Made by a program: the position numbers and the translations under genes | Assembly (NCBI GenBank): GCA_020310875.1 | Contig: CM035413.1 | Coordinates: forward strand, 163,040,806-163,104,805 | DNA length: 64,000 bases | Direction: 5' to 3' | DNA from: Ceratopteris richardii | Taxonomy: Eukaryota; Streptophyta; Polypodiopsida; Polypodiales; Pteridaceae | In this document: piece by piece, positions 1 through 9,261 of the stretch | How the letters are laid out: each line of letters opens with the position of its first letter | How positions within the stretch are numbered: position 1 is the stretch's first letter | Notes under the pieces: generated by a model | Database searches by the model: none | What the model was told of the DNA's origin: nothing | The model's input: the letters and a program-made list of their open reading frames with translations, nothing else

Positions 1-1470
1 AATGTACATACATAGGGCATGATTTGACAACTGAAGAAGAAGAAGAGATAGTTGCCCTATTGCGCGAATATAGAGATGTTTTTGCTTGGAGTTACAAAGA
101 TTTGAAAGGAGTAGATCCAGATATATGTTCTCATAGAATCCCTATGACTCCAGATGCAAAACCGACAAAACAGAAACCGTACACGTACAATGATAACTAC
201 GCTACGAAGATTAAAGAGGAGATAGATCGCTTGATAGAAGCAGGATTCATTTACGAAATTGAGCATATCGAATGGGTATCCCCCATTGTGGTTGTGCCCA
301 AGAAGAATGGAAAATTGCGTGTGTATTAACCTTAAAAAAGTTAATGCCGCCACAATTAGAGACAGTTATCCTCTTCCTATCACAGAACATCTATTGGAAA
401 AAGTTGCGGGCAAGGAAGTTCACAGCTTTCTTGATGGATTCTCAGGTTATAATCAAGTAGCCATTGCTCCAGAGAACCAACACAAGACGGCTTTTGCCAC
501 TGAATGGGGCATATTTGCATTTCGTGTAATGCCATTTGGCTTAACAAATGCACCGGCCACTTTCTAGCGACTCATGTGTCATGTTTTTAAGGAATTCTTA
601 CGCAAGAGTTTGGAAGTTTATGTTGATGACTTATGTGCACATTCAAATGTAAGACAGACACATATCCCAGAGTTAAGACAAATATTTGACAAATGTCGAG
701 AATATCAGGTTTGTTTGAACCCAGAAAAATGTGTTTTCATGGTCAGACAAGGTAAAATTCTAGGACACATTGTGTCAAAAAATGGAATCTCTACGGATGA
801 GGAAAAAGTGAAGGTAATTGCAGAATTACCTAGACCAACTAATGTGAAAGAGGTACAGGCATTTATGGGCCATTGTGGTTATTATAGGAGATTCATACAC
901 ATGTATGCAATCATAGCCAAGCCTTTGTACTCTCTTTTAACCAACTTTGAATGGACAGATGAATGTGAAAATTCATTCAATGAACTCAAACGACGCTTGT
1001 GCTCAGCACCTATATTGACTACACCAGATTGGAGTAAGCCATTCCATGTACATGTGGATGCATCCAATTACACCATAGGATGCGTGTTAGCACAACCCAC
1101 GAATGAAGGTAACATAGATCTCCCCATAGCTTACGCGAGCAGACAATTGAACGCAGCAGAAAGAAATTACACCACGACGGAATGAGAAGGATTAGGGATG
1201 ATCTACGCGGTAAAGAAATTCAGACATTATTTGTTGGCAAACAAGTTCAAGTTCTTTATAGATCATCAAGCACTATTGTATTTAGTCAACAAGCCATGTA
1301 ACACAGGACGACTAATACGTTGGTTTCTATTACTCATGGAATATGATTTTGAAGTTGTAGTTAGGAAAGGAAAGACACATCTCAAAGCTGACCACCTTTC
1401 AAGATTAACCTCAGGAGAAGCTCCTCAAGGAGTAGTGGATGAGTTACCAGACGCATATTTGTTTAACCTT
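1..1470 (+). pseudogene. pol: Gyp-A pol: reverse transcriptase and RNase H (broken)
   Basis: RT begins with the PYTYND and GFIYEIEH region, then VVPKKNGK, SGYNQVAI and RVMPFGLTNAPATF, and the catalytic YVDD is encoded near 620. RNase H follows with HVDASN (about 1055), TDE and DHQALLYL (about 1270), ending near ADHLSRL. Three lesions are visible. A GT dinucleotide is missing from the GTGTGT run near 321, which shifts the frame where Gyp-B reads LRVCINLKK. TAG at 565 replaces the Gln codon after ATF. TGA at 1183 replaces the Arg codon after NYTTTE. Both nonsense changes fit C-to-T transitions. The protein would copy element RNA into cDNA and degrade the RNA strand. The intact homologue is in Gyp-B (10341-17111, - strand). 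Confidence 0.9.
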
Positions 1471-2583
1471 GAGATAGCACCAGAATGGGCTAAGCCTATG
1501 GTCCCTATTCTCACATACGGACCCAAGAATCCTAGGATAAAGATCAAAGAGGGAGAGATTACCAAGTCTCAGAGATACCAAATAATGGCAGGAAGCATAT
1601 ATAAACAGGATAATCAAAAGATTCTTGCTTGTTGTGTAGATGAATCAGAACATGCGAATTGGTCGCAATTAGCACACATAGGTGCATTAAAGCAACATCA
1701 TTCAAAACATCGAACATTACAGACTCTGCATAGATTAGGAGTATATTGGCCTACGATGGAAGCAGATGTCTACAGGTTGTGTAAGGAATGCAATGTTTGT
1801 TGTGAAAGACCACCAGTAGAGCATGCTACATTATATCACGTGTCTCTCACACCAGACTGGAGTGAACAATTAGTGACATACTTGAGGACGAAGACATTCC
1901 CTCAAGGAATGACTTTAGCACGACAACGCAGTCTAGAGCAGGAAGCTCAAGATTATTCACTTATTGGCGATAACCTATACAAAAGAGGACAAGATGGATA
2001 TCTAAGACAATGTGTTCATGAGAGCGATTATCTGAGCATACTAGAGACTGCACACCAAGGTGTTGCAGGAGGTCATTTTGGACCCGATAGGATAATCAAA
2101 GCCATCCTCTTTGCAGGATTATGGTGGCCCACTCTTCACATGGATGCTCATACCTATGTAAAGAGATGTGATGTGTGCCAAAGAACTCAGTTTCCTACTC
2201 GCAGAGATGAAATGCCATTGAAACCCATGATGGGCGGACGTGCATTTTCTAAGTGGGGTATAGACTTTGTAGGACCCATTAATCCCCCTGCAAAAGGTAC
2301 ACATGCTGAATACATTATTGTTGCCACAGATTATCTTACGAAATGGGTAGAGGCAAAAGCCACGAAAAAGAATGATGCACACACAACTGCAAAATTCTTA
2401 TTTGAGAATGTCTTTACAAGATATGGACTGCCTATAGAGTTAGTGAGCGATCGAGGCACTCACTTTCTAAACCAAGTCATTGAATATTTGTTACAGGATT
2501 TTATGGTGATTCACAAGAAATCCGCACCATATCATCCTCAGGCCAATGGTCAGGCTGAAAGCACTAATAAGATCCTTTGTAAC
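1471..2583 (+). pseudogene. Gyp-A tandem H2C2 modules and 5' part of the integrase core
   Basis: After RNase H the same frame encodes two successive zinc-binding modules of the kind that normally occurs once before integrase. The first (about 1572-1803) reads IMAGSIYKQ, then an HHSKH histidine pair, LGVYWP and CKECNVC. The second (about 1951-2184) reads LIGDNLYKRG, then a His pair at HQGVAGGH, LWWPTLH and CDVC. The core then starts with KWGIDFVGP (first catalytic Asp) and VSDRGTHF (second Asp), and reaches NGQAEST with the catalytic Glu just before the break. The frame is open from 1198 to the Gyp-B insertion point after 2583. The apparent C-terminus beyond 2583 is LTR sequence of Gyp-B. Confidence 0.85.
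2579..2583. repeat. Target-site duplication GTAAC, left copy
   Basis: GTAAC directly precedes the left LTR of Gyp-B and recurs at 19459-19463 directly after the right LTR. A 5-bp duplication is typical of LTR retrotransposon integration. Confidence 0.95.
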
Positions 2584-3481
2584 TGTGTACTTGAGCCGCA
2601 ATGACTCAAGGACTTGTACCAATGAGACTATACCTCGATTGCCATACAAGTGCATATAGTGGAGTTCTTTTCACACATTTAATTATCAATCCTAAGCAGT
2701 GACTTACCAAGTGTATGAAGACAAGTGCACACGTGATAGAAAATGAAGTGAGTTAGCTATTCAAGCATGAGAAAAGACTAATACTACCCACACCTACTGA
2801 AAAACTGGAAGTGTTGCCGCAAGCCTCTTTTCAGCAGTTTTGGTTTTTTGAGGTTTTCTCCCAGCCCAGAACTCCGAACATAGGCAATAGGGTACTCGTT
2901 TCGAAGCTCTCTACGAGACAAATCCAACGGTGGTGGTTTCACTCAATTCTGACCACTCTGCTGCAAGTTATGGCAGAAACAGTGAATTACGAGAGTCACT
3001 AACACCCGCGTTTTTGCTTCTCCTAGCTTACGCACGCACTACAGCCACTCAAAACAAGGGGGAAGGGGTAGACAACAGTCCTACACTTGCATTTCAAGCA
3101 TCACACACACATACATGAGCAAAATGAAGATCAAAATCAGCAAGAAAGAGGCAAACTCGAAAATTCAGAAGTGCTCCTTCTTCACAATGACAAGAAGTCC
3201 TTTACAATGAGTCACTTTTGACTTATATACTAGTGCCCTAAGTTTGGTCCTTTCACACAAGAGACCGGCACTTTATTCACTAAAATGCTAACTTCCTACT
3301 AATGTACATGGGTAATTCACTAATCTTCTGAGGGGATGCATCTAGAGGACTCCTCTAGTGCATTTACAACGGAAAATATATACAAAAGTGGTTATGTTAC
3401 AAAAAATTGTGTGTCCAAATCGGAAAAATTTTGGGGCCCGTCTTTTTTTCTCTGCTTTGTGCGCTCTTTAGCTCTGCAACA
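2584..3481 (-). repeat. Gyp-B 3' LTR (left copy)
   Basis: 898 bp. In element orientation it begins TGTTGCAGAGC and ends GTACACA. It aligns over its whole length with 18561-19458, with about 10 single-base differences. The same LTR family is seen at 29840-30740, 54329-55240, 57313-57950 and 58551-59417. Confidence 0.95.
3221..3230 (-). promoter_or_regulatory. TATA box of the Gyp-B 3' LTR
   Basis: GTATATAAGT on the minus strand, about 250 bp from the element-side LTR start. The same word sits at 19198-19207 in the other LTR and at 30075-30084 in the Gyp-C LTR, so it is conserved and is the likely core promoter. Confidence 0.65.
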
Positions 3482-3494
3482 CTCTCCCCCTCTT
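3482..3494 (-). promoter_or_regulatory. Gyp-B polypurine tract
   Basis: AAGAGGGGGAGAG on the minus strand directly abuts the LTR start TGTTGCAG. This is the plus-strand priming site. The same tract precedes the Gyp-C LTR (29826-29839) and the Gyp-J LTR (59418-59431). Confidence 0.9.
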
Positions 3495-3498
3495 CGTC

Positions 3499-3517
3499 TC
3501 TGTCGTCCCTTGACAGA
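3499..3517 (-). other. Stem-loop upstream of the PPT (Gyp-B)
   Basis: On the minus strand TCTGTC and GACAGA form a 6-bp stem around the loop AAGGGAC, a few bases upstream of the polypurine tract. The same stem-loop is at 26241-26258 (Gyp-A), 29805-29821 (Gyp-C) and 59436-59452 (Gyp-J). Its role is unknown. Confidence 0.6.
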
Positions 3518-3930
3518 CTTTGCTTCGCGAACGCGTCCCTTGGGCTGTGTTGCCTGATTCTTGATCTTGCTTTTCTCCGCACGCTCCCCTTGGTCAGTAT
3601 TGTCTGCAGTTAAACAGACATGCAGATTCGATGGCCTTCTTGATTCAAGCTCTACAACTCGAGAGCCTGATGTAGTTGTCTTGCCTGTTGACTCGGGTTG
3701 CCACTCACGCCACCAGTGACTAGGAATGTGATGTTCTTAGTCACCCTCTTCAACTTTTCAGCCTCTACCCCTTTCTTACTTTTGGTCCTACTCTGATGTT
3801 TGAAAAGTCCATGACTCGGGACCCCGGGGTTTAGCGTTGTAGCCTGGTGCGTGCCCCTGCGGGGCTCTGTGCAGAGATGGGTGTTGCGCCCCTGCGGGGC
3901 TTCCTGCAGAGATATATTCTTTTTCTCTTC
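3518..3930 (-). other. Gyp-B 3' untranslated region between ORF3 and the PPT, with two GC-rich palindromes
   Basis: No coding frame is supported. The palindrome GCCCCTGCGGGGC occurs twice (3853-3865 and 3888-3900), 35 nt apart and followed each time by a GCAGAGAT word. Each copy can fold into a 5-bp stem with a 3-nt loop. The related Gyp-J copy has GCCCCTGTGGGGC at 59817-59829. Confidence 0.6.
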
Positions 3931-4608
3931 TTAATGAATTGTTTTGGACTTTGATTTTCTTCTTCTTTTCTTCTTGCTTGATTGTCCCTCGACACGTCCC
4001 TCCTCCTGAACTCTGTCGTCCTCGACAGGCTTTCTGAGGCGACGCGTGTATGTTTGAATGGCGGTTTGCTCTCGTTGGTTCAGCAGATTTGCATGACATA
4101 GCATGAATTCTTTCCATTGCTTTGACTTCACTCCGTCTTCTGGTGCCTGTCGGTGATCAGCGAAGAAGCTTGTTTCATAGGCCAACAGCCTCGCATTTAA
4201 ATTTGAAGTCATTTTTACAAAAATTTCCGAATCTATTTCAAAGAAGCCGGTGAAGAATGCTTCTTCGAAAGTCTGCATATATGTTGATGGCAAAAACATA
4301 AGGCGGGAGTAGTATGCCATGATGGTTAGTCGGCTCGGAATGGTTGATAAATCAAAAATGAGAGCTTCCGATCCTTGCATAATGCCAATGAAATTCAAAA
4401 ATGTATACTTCGCGTGCTGGAAGACCTTCAACACGGTAATGAGCATGCTAAATATTTTATTTGTCATCTTGACTGCTAAGTCCGGCACTGTAGCATATTT
4501 GGCAATCCAGAATTCCATTGTCTTTACCATATATTCTTCGGTAGGTAGGTAATTATGTGGCGGACTAGGTAGTAACGGGTAATTTAGCCACTGATTATTG
4601 ATAGAGCC
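3931..4608 (-). CDS. Gyp-B ORF3, C-terminal segment beyond a premature TAA
   Basis: This frame continues directly from ORF3 after the TAA at 4609-4611. It reads through INNQWLNYPLLPSPP to the stop after KSKSKTIH. Gyp-C reads GQRQGNINNQW at the same place, with CAA where Gyp-B has TAA, so the stop is a recent C-to-T change and the segment belongs to ORF3. The C-terminal domain includes EEYMVKTMEFWIAKY, KVFQHAKYTFLNFIGI and EEAFFTGFFEIDSEIF. It ends in a strongly basic KKKRRRKSKSK tail, which resembles a nuclear localisation signal. The basic tail is kept in Gyp-C and Gyp-J and, in a weaker form, in Gyp-A. No membrane segment or signal peptide is evident. Confidence 0.8.
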   Translation of the reverse strand, partial: GSINNQWLNYPLLPSPPHNYLPTEEYMVKTMEFWIAKYATVPDLAVKMTNKIFSMLITVLKVFQHAKYTFLNFIGIMQGSEALIFDLSTIPSRLTIMAYYSRLMFLPSTYMQTFEEAFFTGFFEIDSEIFVKMTSNLNARLLAYETSFFADHRQAPEDGVKSKQWKEFMLCHANLLNQREQTAIQTYTRRLRKPVEDDRVQEEGRVEGQSSKKKRRRKSKSKTIH

Positions 4609-7596
4609 TTAACGCTGTGCCTCCCAAAATTGCGTCCAAGAGCGTCTGCGGGGTACAGGACAAAATGATGGGTTTACCTGAAGCGCATATGGTGATGCTT
4701 CCCACTGTACCCGCAAAGTCGGATTCTTCTCCAAAATTTTTCTTCGCCATATGGGATCCGCCTTCTCAAATTCCTCTTGAGTATACTTGAAAGTGTCATG
4801 CTGGAATTGAAGGTTATGGTCCGGATCTTTATTCGTGGTAGTCTTTATATACATGCGCGTCTGTTCTTTAAGTAGACCATATGGTACATTGAAGGGCTTC
4901 AAAATTTGATCTAGCTGTTTATTGTCTATTCGAGCTTCTTTCAGTATTTGTATTATTTGATCTTCAAAATCAGCAGTGAGCTGGGACACCAGTACTGCCC
5001 TTTCTGGTCTGCTCAATTCTGCAATGTCGCGTGTGTTAGGTTCTAGTGGAACCTCCTTTTCCGCCCTTATTGGTGAATGATACAAGGGAGGAGAGAGAGG
5101 ACGTACCTCTTCCTCCACAGTAGCCGTGGTTTCTGGAGGAACTACTGGTGTCCCTTGTTTCTCTTTTAGCTCAATCTGCTCCTGCAGCCGTTTAATGATG
5201 TCATCTTTATTCTTGAGCTCCTCTTCAGCCTTGGTAAGTTTTTCTTGATGTTTGATTAATTCCTGTGCCACGATATGCATGTGATCTGTGTCTTCCTTGC
5301 ACTGTCGGAAATAATCTTTCTCGGCTTTTTTCCATTTCTTTCGTAGAGCTGCAGTATCATTCATATATTTCTGTTCCCATTCTGCAACTGTCTCTTGCTC
5401 CTGTTTGAGCTGATCTGCCATCTTGGTCAACTTTGCTTCCATGTCTTTTATGTCCTCATTTGTTTTGTCAAGATCTGTCGATGGTTGATCACTGAGGAGA
5501 GCTGTCATTAGCTCTTTGTTTCTGTCCCTGAGTTGGTCTGCTTCTTCCATGCTCACCTTGAGCTGTGACTCGAGTACTTTGCTACGAGTCTGTATTCTTG
5601 TTTTCTCTTTTTCAGTTACTTCCAGTTTCTTCGTTAGCTCCAACACTTGCTCTTTCAGTTGGGCATTCTCCTTTTCTAATGTTTGGCATTGTGTTTTGGT
5701 TGTTTTTATCTCCTCCTGTTTCTTCAACACCTGAGCTTCTACTTTAGATAATTTCTTTGCCAAATTCATACCTTCTTTCTGAAGCTTTTGTTTGTCGAGC
5801 ATGGCCTGGTCGTAATCTTCATCAGCATCAAGCATCAGTTGTTGAGTGTCGAGTGCCGTGCGGATCATATCCTGCACCACCGGCTTGAGCTGAGCTATAT
5901 CCACATTCAACCATGTCTTTGTTATGTCCGGTGTTTCTCCTGTTTGTACATCTTGTCCCTGTGCTACATGGATCAATTCTTTGTGTGGTTGTCGGACCTG
6001 TAGTTGTATATTAACTTGTGCTTCATTTTCGACCGTTTTACGAACTTTCGTGGCACTCCCTTGAAATGTTACATCCAGAGGGGACGGTTCTGCCACAACC
6101 CTTAGTGGTGTGAAAGGTTCTTCGTCTTCTTTTTCTTCTTCTTGAGGCTTGTCCTCAGATATCATTGCATGCGTCTCAGCTTTAGACTTGTCCTCCTTTG
6201 TGTGGGTGATGGAGGCATCCTTCGCTTGCATAATGTTTTGCCCTTCTTCTTCTGCCTTCTCTGTGGTTGCATTCTGGTCTGCCAGCGACGATTGACCTTT
6301 TTCTTTGTTGTCAACTTGGGCTTCGTCATAATTGACTTCATTTAATTCGGCCCACTGGCCATCATCTTTCGATTCACTTTTAATATCTACATCCAATAAT
6401 GATGTAGTTTGCTTTTCTTGGGCATCGGATCCTGAACTTGAATTGTCTAGCCCAATCTCCCGATACCTGTGTACCTTAGTAAGTTTTCTTTTGGGTTTTT
6501 GAACTGTTGCAGCCTGTTGATAATGATGACCTTGCACTGGTAGATTGATTTGACCTTCTGTATACTTGTGAGTCTCCTCCAGTGCTTGAGTTAAGTCTTC
6601 TTCCGTAATTTTCCTGGGTCCTTGAGTGGTGGTGGTAGGCAGCACATGTACTCTCTTTGGTTGTGGTGCTTCTTCTTCTTTCTGCAGAACTTCTCTAGGC
6701 CGCTTTGTACCTCTCATGGTTCCTCTCATCCTCGGTTGCGAACTTGTTTCTGTTTCTTCTGCTTGCTTACTCCCTTTCTTTTGTTTTGGTACTGTAGCAC
6801 TCTTGACATATTGAGCCAGCTCCATTGAAGATGGCATCTCCCTCAAGTACTCGCTCATGCCCAATGCATGGTAAATCATGATTGTGAGGGCAGTGGTTCC
6901 ATTAAGGAATTTTTTATTCTCCCACTTCTTCTTGGCCTCGAACAATCTTTCCTGCACATATGGTGTGAGATTTACCTGATTGCCGATCTGTTTTGTGGCA
7001 TGAGACAATAATTGGACAATAATTTTTTGAGGGGCCGTGTATCTGTTCATGCTCGGGAAGCAGAAGTGTTGATGAATCAACCTGACTTCCTCTTCAATAT
7101 CCACTCTATTAATGTCGACAAAGGTTCTAGTATTTGCTCCACGAATTTCTTCTTTGGCCGTGTTGACACCATCTTTCTCCCATTCAAAAGCTTCTTTGAT
7201 TAAGTCGTGGGAGAACTGAATGACTACCCATTCGCCATTCTTATCCATCACATTGGCTTCTGGCACCAATGGATCATGTAGTGCTGGTCTCAAAGTGTTC
7301 ATGACTTGGGTACATCGTTGGAAGTCCGGCTTGTAGATAGGTAGCTCGAAATACTTGTGAATTCCTGCTTTCTTCAGGATATCGATTGTAGATGGCATTC
7401 CATGTAAAATCTTGAAGTCCTGGGACATGATCGGAAAGTGGTGATCCGTGTCCATGATCTTTATGTTGGCCAAGAAAAGATACTCTTCCACTGGCTGCTC
7501 ATCTCTGAACCAGTGGCCTTTAGCTTTCGTAAGACATTGGGGAGGAAATTCCTGGACCTCCTCTTGGATTGTAGCTTCAGAGTCTTCAGAAGCCAT
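4609..7596 (-). CDS. Gyp-B ORF3, main part: globular N-terminus plus long coiled coil, function unknown
   Basis: The first ATG of the frame is at 7596 (MASEDSEAT); the preceding in-frame codon is GTG. About residues 20-290 form a globular domain with HWFRDEQPV, DILKKAGIHKYFELP, PDFQRCTQVMNTL and KKWENKKFLNG, all with counterparts in Gyp-A ORF3. Residues 300-560 are charged and low in complexity (KVHRYREIGLDNSSSGSD). About 580-810 are heptad-rich coiled coil (TLEKENAQLKEQVLEL and similar). The end has PFNVPYGLL and PVPRRRSWTQFW. The gene lies where Athila-like elements carry an env-like ORF, but I see no signal peptide or transmembrane helix. A nucleic-acid-binding or assembly protein is possible. 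The N-terminal domain faintly recalls the putative plant transposon protein families, which needs a profile search. Confidence 0.8.
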   Translation of the reverse strand: MASEDSEATIQEEVQEFPPQCLTKAKGHWFRDEQPVEEYLFLANIKIMDTDHHFPIMSQDFKILHGMPSTIDILKKAGIHKYFELPIYKPDFQRCTQVMNTLRPALHDPLVPEANVMDKNGEWVVIQFSHDLIKEAFEWEKDGVNTAKEEIRGANTRTFVDINRVDIEEEVRLIHQHFCFPSMNRYTAPQKIIVQLLSHATKQIGNQVNLTPYVQERLFEAKKKWENKKFLNGTTALTIMIYHALGMSEYLREMPSSMELAQYVKSATVPKQKKGSKQAEETETSSQPRMRGTMRGTKRPREVLQKEEEAPQPKRVHVLPTTTTQGPRKITEEDLTQALEETHKYTEGQINLPVQGHHYQQAATVQKPKRKLTKVHRYREIGLDNSSSGSDAQEKQTTSLLDVDIKSESKDDGQWAELNEVNYDEAQVDNKEKGQSSLADQNATTEKAEEEGQNIMQAKDASITHTKEDKSKAETHAMISEDKPQEEEKEDEEPFTPLRVVAEPSPLDVTFQGSATKVRKTVENEAQVNIQLQVRQPHKELIHVAQGQDVQTGETPDITKTWLNVDIAQLKPVVQDMIRTALDTQQLMLDADEDYDQAMLDKQKLQKEGMNLAKKLSKVEAQVLKKQEEIKTTKTQCQTLEKENAQLKEQVLELTKKLEVTEKEKTRIQTRSKVLESQLKVSMEEADQLRDRNKELMTALLSDQPSTDLDKTNEDIKDMEAKLTKMADQLKQEQETVAEWEQKYMNDTAALRKKWKKAEKDYFRQCKEDTDHMHIVAQELIKHQEKLTKAEEELKNKDDIIKRLQEQIELKEKQGTPVVPPETTATVEEEVRPLSPPLYHSPIRAEKEVPLEPNTRDIAELSRPERAVLVSQLTADFEDQIIQILKEARIDNKQLDQILKPFNVPYGLLKEQTRMYIKTTTNKDPDHNLQFQHDTFKYTQEEFEKADPIWRRKILEKNPTLRVQWEASPYALQVNPSFCPVPRRRSWTQFWEAQR

Positions 7597-7950
7597 CTGC
7601 ACTTAATATAGAGTGTGAATTAGTATCCATATTTTGTCCAGAAATCCTCCTCCGTGTGTTGATTAATAATTTGATATTGCTCCGAGTGCATGGTGCCGTC
7701 CCTTTCCCGTGGGTGTGAGAAGGGTAATACCTTAATTTTTCATGTATTTTTATATTTTTTGCTGAAAAGAAAACATAAAAGTTAGTCCATAGCCGAAGCG
7801 AAGTTTATGTACATAGTAGGGCCATTCCTATCAGTTTAAAGCTATGATCTAATCTCACCTGGAGATCGTGCACCACTATTTCGATAATGTACATCCTGTA
7901 CCGAATGCATGGCCTTGTAATGTGGCCCTATCATGCATACTTGAGGTGCA
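7597..7950 (-). other. Gyp-B spacer between PR2 and ORF3
   Basis: About 350 bp with no supported coding frame. A possible 3' splice site (TATTAAGTGCAG, minus strand) lies directly before the ORF3 ATG, so ORF3 could be made from a spliced RNA. That is inference only. Confidence 0.45.
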
Positions 7951-9261
7951 TCAGACACAATCATGAGTGCAATTGGGTGCTTTGTCTCCTCGATCATCTG
8001 CTCCTCGTGGTAGTTTTGGTTTCCAGATCCATTTTGAGAACACTGAGAGGGGTTTCTGGTTTTTCTCAACTCGTGCAGCTCCTAGTGTTCCATTTTCCTT
8101 ATTCATTGTTCGAGTGAATTTGGCATTGCTTTGCGATCTTTTCTGATGATTCATATGTGTTGTTGACTTTGGCCTTGTCTGCTGTGGTGTTTCCTCTTTG
8201 GTCCTCACATTCTGTTTAGCTTCTTGCATGGCCTTTTTGGGGATCCATATCTGATTTCGAGATTTTTGTGCTTCAAGCAAGGGCTTGGGAATCCACACCT
8301 GCACCGATTCTGTTCGTTTGTAATTCTTTGTAGCGGGTTTGGTGATGTCTGTTTCCTTCTTCAAAGTGCTTGGGGACATTTCTGGACTCTGTATTTGGTC
8401 CTTTTGTACCCACATATATTTGGATGCTTCTCGCTTCGAGTATCTGCTTGTTGATTTCCAATAGTGCGATCTTTGGAGGCCTTGAGCCTGTTTAGGAGAG
8501 AGCGTCTCCTCAATCGTTGGCTGATCCTCATTCACATCGGGTAGCTTTGACACTATAGGTGGTGTAGCAATGATTAAAGTTTCAGTTTCTATGCCTTTGC
8601 TTTCTGAGTGTTGAGTACAGTCGCTATTATCTTCCGTTGCTTCTTGAACTTCTTCTGATCTTGGTATTGATGTGGCTGGGTTACACGGTTTCTCTTCAAG
8701 CAAGCTGAAAACCTCCTTATGCCCTCTCGTGGCCGAAATATATCCTTGAGCCAGATGGATACATGCTTCTGTTTCAATGATCCAGTCTTGTCCTAGAATG
8801 AAGTCTTCCATTAAATCGTTATCCTCACATACTAGGACTCTTTGTTCCATGGAGGAATTTCCTATGTGAAGGGATACATTAGTTGTTCCAATACAGTCTA
8901 GGGTGTGACCTCCAATTCCTATTAGTTTGGCTTTCGTGGGATTCAATTGCAATTGCAGTTCATTTGCTATTCTCTTTCGCATGCAGCTGAGGCCTGCTCC
9001 TGAGTCTATCAATGCGTCTATCAATTTATACTCAGTCTTGCCAATCCCTAGGTTTAGGTAAGGTTGTGTTTTACATATACCCGTTGTGTCACCATTTTTG
9101 ATCTGGTAGTTTTCCATAGGGATGGGCTCTTCTCCTTGGAGATAGCGTTCATCTCTTTGCCTGATCCACTCCTTGCGTTTTCTAATGCGTTCTAGGGCTT
9201 CCTGTCTTGCTTCTTCTCGTATTCGTTCTTCTTCCCTTTTCCTACTTTGAGCACCTAATAG
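7951..9261 (-). CDS. Gyp-B PR2: second retropepsin-like protein after integrase
   Basis: The ATG-initiated protein starts at 9117 (MENYQIKNG, 388 residues), but the same frame is open back to 9261, right after the integrase UGA. The extension has a charged helix (REEERIREEARQEALERI) that matches the Gyp-A copy. Counting from 9117, the catalytic DSGAG is at residues 38-42 and the second retropepsin signature, FILGQDW, at 106-112. The 69-residue spacing is identical in Gyp-A. The rest is polar and disordered and carries MWVQK, VWIPK, IWIPKK and KWIWKPK motifs. The element also has an ordinary protease in gag-pol (ILDTGAG), so this is an additional copy. It may cleave ORF3 or integrase products, or be a recruited aspartic-protease-like binding domain. 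Confidence 0.85.
   Translation of the reverse strand, partial: LLGAQSRKREEERIREEARQEALERIRKRKEWIRQRDERYLQGEEPIPMENYQIKNGDTTGICKTQPYLNLGIGKTEYKLIDALIDSGAGLSCMRKRIANELQLQLNPTKAKLIGIGGHTLDCIGTTNVSLHIGNSSMEQRVLVCEDNDLMEDFILGQDWIIETEACIHLAQGYISATRGHKEVFSLLEEKPCNPATSIPRSEEVQEATEDNSDCTQHSESKGIETETLIIATPPIVSKLPDVNEDQPTIEETLSPKQAQGLQRSHYWKSTSRYSKREASKYMWVQKDQIQSPEMSPSTLKKETDITKPATKNYKRTESVQVWIPKPLLEAQKSRNQIWIPKKAMQEAKQNVRTKEETPQQTRPKSTTHMNHQKRSQSNAKFTRTMNKENGTLGAARVEKNQKPLSVFSKWIWKPKLPRGADDRGDKAPNCTHDCV

Noticed and set aside
5516..6345. Open frames on the plus strand opposite ORF3
   Set aside because: They are antisense shadows of the Gln/Glu/Lys-rich coiled coil and show no conserved features.
4609..7596. 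ORF3 as a viral envelope glycoprotein
   Set aside because: The position fits, but there is no signal peptide, no transmembrane helix and no glycoprotein-like Cys pattern; the protein is largely coiled coil with a basic tail.
4609..7596. ORF3 as a captured host coiled-coil gene (kinesin, SMC or myosin-like)
   Set aside because: No motor or ATPase motif is present. Similarity is limited to heptad composition, and the flanking globular domains are shared with other elements only.
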